From: a bacterium
GTDB taxonomy: Bacteria; Bacillota; Clostridia; Oscillospirales; Acutalibacteraceae
DNA: 14,666 nt
Assembly (NCBI GenBank): GCA_020626545.1
Contig: JAHKZS010000049.1
Span: 1-14,666, forward strand
Reading direction: 5' to 3'
The stretch's first letter is position 1; the number at the start of each line of letters is the position of its first letter. Of this stretch, positions 13,505 to 14,666 are shown piece after piece. The translations under genes were made by a program, and so were the position numbers. The notes below the pieces were generated by a model. The model saw only the letters and a list, made by a program, of their open reading frames with translations. It was not told the origin of the DNA and did no database searches.

Positions 13505-14422
13505 ATGAATAGACTTCAGGCAAATATTTGTCTTATTTGTGTAACGCTTTGTTGGTCGACCGAGGTCGTAATTTTCGCGTGTATTCCCAATAATGTGTTG
13601 CCCTTCGCGACAACCTTTATCTGTAACGCGATTGCTTCGGTTGTTTTACTCGCCTGCTTTTTTAAGCGTATTAAGAATGAGATAACTAAGTCGGGCAAGA
13701 AGATTATACTGCGGTGTATGCTTTTAGGCGCTCTTAACTGCGGTTATAACGTACTGTATCTTTACGGGCTTAATTTCTTTGACGTTTCCACGGGAGCTTT
13801 TACCTTTTCTATGACGGTGGTTGTGCTGCCCGTAGTTCTCATTACCTTGAGAAAATCCGTGAACCCAAAGACCTGGGTATCGGTTGTGCTGGTGCTGGCG
13901 GGAATATCCTGCGCGCTGGGCGGTAGTATAAAGAGTATCCATCCCGTAGGACTGCTTTTAATGTTCTTGGGATGTATAGTCCGAGCTGTATTTATCGTTA
14001 AGCTCAACGACTTTGCTAAAGAACACGATTCAATCCCGCTGTCCGCTTTTGTTTCCGTATTCGTAGCGGTTTTCAGCTTTATAATTTGGTTTGTACTGCA
14101 ACCCGAGACTTTCTCGGCAATTCCCTGGTCGCGTACAATAGTAGCGAGCCTTTTTATACACGCTTATTTTATTATAGCGTTTGCCCAAACGCTCAATATC
14201 TTCGCCCAAAAACGCGCTACGGCGGCTGAGGCTACTATTATATACACACTCGAAATTGTATTCTCTCTGGTATGGGGAGTTGTATTGCCCGAAACTTTAA
14301 TCGACCGCGCTATTCCTACTCCGTTCCAGATAGCGGGCGCGGTGCTGATAGTATTGGGAAGTATTATCGAGATTGTAGAGTTTAAGGGGAAAAGGGGGAT
14401 AAAGAATGCTGAAAAATCTTAA
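13505..14422 (+). CDS. EamA/DMT-superfamily permease
   Basis: This 305-residue protein is hydrophobic almost throughout, with about ten membrane helices in two homologous halves, the DMT (10-TMS drug/metabolite transporter) layout. The second half carries the family-typical segment KRATAAEATIIYTLEIVFSLVWG, which begins near residue 237. Members export or import metabolites such as amino acids or nucleotide derivatives; the substrate cannot be read from sequence. The ATG at 13505 is chosen because AAAGG (13491-13495) is nine bases upstream; a GTG two codons earlier at 13499 is possible but has a poor spacing. The gene follows the STAS-kinase by 35 bases with no terminator and overlaps the next gene by 17 bp, so the three probably form one operon. 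Confidence 0.85.
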   Translation: MNRLQANICLICVTLCWSTEVVIFACIPNNVLPFATTFICNAIASVVLLACFFKRIKNEITKSGKKIILRCMLLGALNCGYNVLYLYGLNFFDVSTGAFTFSMTVVVLPVVLITLRKSVNPKTWVSVVLVLAGISCALGGSIKSIHPVGLLLMFLGCIVRAVFIVKLNDFAKEHDSIPLSAFVSVFVAVFSFIIWFVLQPETFSAIPWSRTIVASLFIHAYFIIAFAQTLNIFAQKRATAAEATIIYTLEIVFSLVWGVVLPETLIDRAIPTPFQIAGAVLIVLGSIIEIVEFKGKRGIKNAEKS

Positions 14423-14666
14423 TCTTCCAAATCCCGTAAGGCTGTGCCTTTTAACCGCGATTCTTGTACTGGTATATCTAATTATCGCCATTCCTTTTAA
14501 GGTTATGAACGTAATCCCGGGCTTTACGGATATCCGTCCTGTTATGCTGTTTAAGCCTGTTTACGGAGTGTTTTTCGGAATACCGGGTTGTATAGCGTTC
14601 GCGATAGGAAATCTTATCGGCGATATTATGAGCGGAAGCCTTAGGTTGTCGTCTATAGCCGGATTC
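14406..14666 (+). CDS. ECF-transporter S-component-like membrane protein, 3' end outside the window
   Basis: The first 87 codons are present and open to the window edge. The N-terminus has a membrane helix (about 12-30), then PGFTDIRPVMLFKPVYGVFF and GIPGCIAFAIGNLIGDIMSG. Arg-Pro after a loop, a glycine-rich FGxxG turn and AIGNxIGD are typical of substrate-binding S components of energy-coupling-factor vitamin transporters and related small membrane proteins. The start lies inside the end of the permease gene (17-bp overlap), with AGGGGG about ten bases upstream. The substrate is unknown, and another membrane protein family cannot be excluded from this fragment. Confidence 0.6.
   Translation, partial: MLKNLNLPNPVRLCLLTAILVLVYLIIAIPFKVMNVIPGFTDIRPVMLFKPVYGVFFGIPGCIAFAIGNLIGDIMSGSLRLSSIAGF

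Overview
The window looks like a chromosomal segment of a low- to mid-GC Gram-positive gut bacterium, most likely a Ruminococcus-like member of the Oscillospiraceae. The reasons are consensus sigma-A promoters, strong AGGAGG-type ribosome binding sites, a sortase-assembled (SpaA-type) pilus locus, a fibro-slime domain adhesin, a BspA-like leucine-rich-repeat protein and abundant short heptanucleotide intergenic repeats. The genus is an inference from gene style, not a sequence match. All genes are on the + strand and the standard code fits.

Layout. (1) 15-1438: a zinc-type regulator operon. A Fur-family repressor (probably Zur) overlaps by 4 bp a lipoprotein of the ZnuA/TroA metal-binding family. 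It is driven by a near-consensus promoter whose start region is covered by a perfect 9-bp inverted repeat, and it is closed by a hairpin terminator. (2) 1439-1910: a gene-free repeat island with three unrelated heptanucleotide tandem arrays, two inverted copies of a 31-nt GTAG-headed REP-like palindrome, and a chain of overlapping small hairpins. (3) 1936-12227: a pilus/secretion operon with a perfect TTGACA-17-TATAAT promoter and a structured leader. It encodes a 1258-residue adhesin, an LPKTG major pilin, a class C sortase, a second divergent sortase, and a 1050-residue secreted LRR protein carrying an ADP-ribosyltransferase-like domain, and it ends at an intrinsic terminator. (4) 12265-14666: a separate transcription unit encoding a STAS domain fused to an APH-like kinase, an EamA/DMT permease and the start of an ECF S-component-like membrane protein that runs off the window.

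How the genes work together. The two sortases would polymerise the LPKTG pilin and attach the large adhesin, whose sorting motif is the non-canonical NPKTA. The adhesin has a fibro-slime domain interrupted by two tandem modules that resemble starch-binding CBM26, so the most interesting reading is a pilus that holds the cell on starch granules. The last gene of the operon adds a secreted LRR/Big protein with an RSE-type ADP-ribosyltransferase fold in which the first catalytic arginine appears to be serine. This could be a surface effector, a binding module derived from a toxin, or a degenerate enzyme. A strong stem-loop between the pilin and sortase genes probably sets pilin expression above sortase expression.
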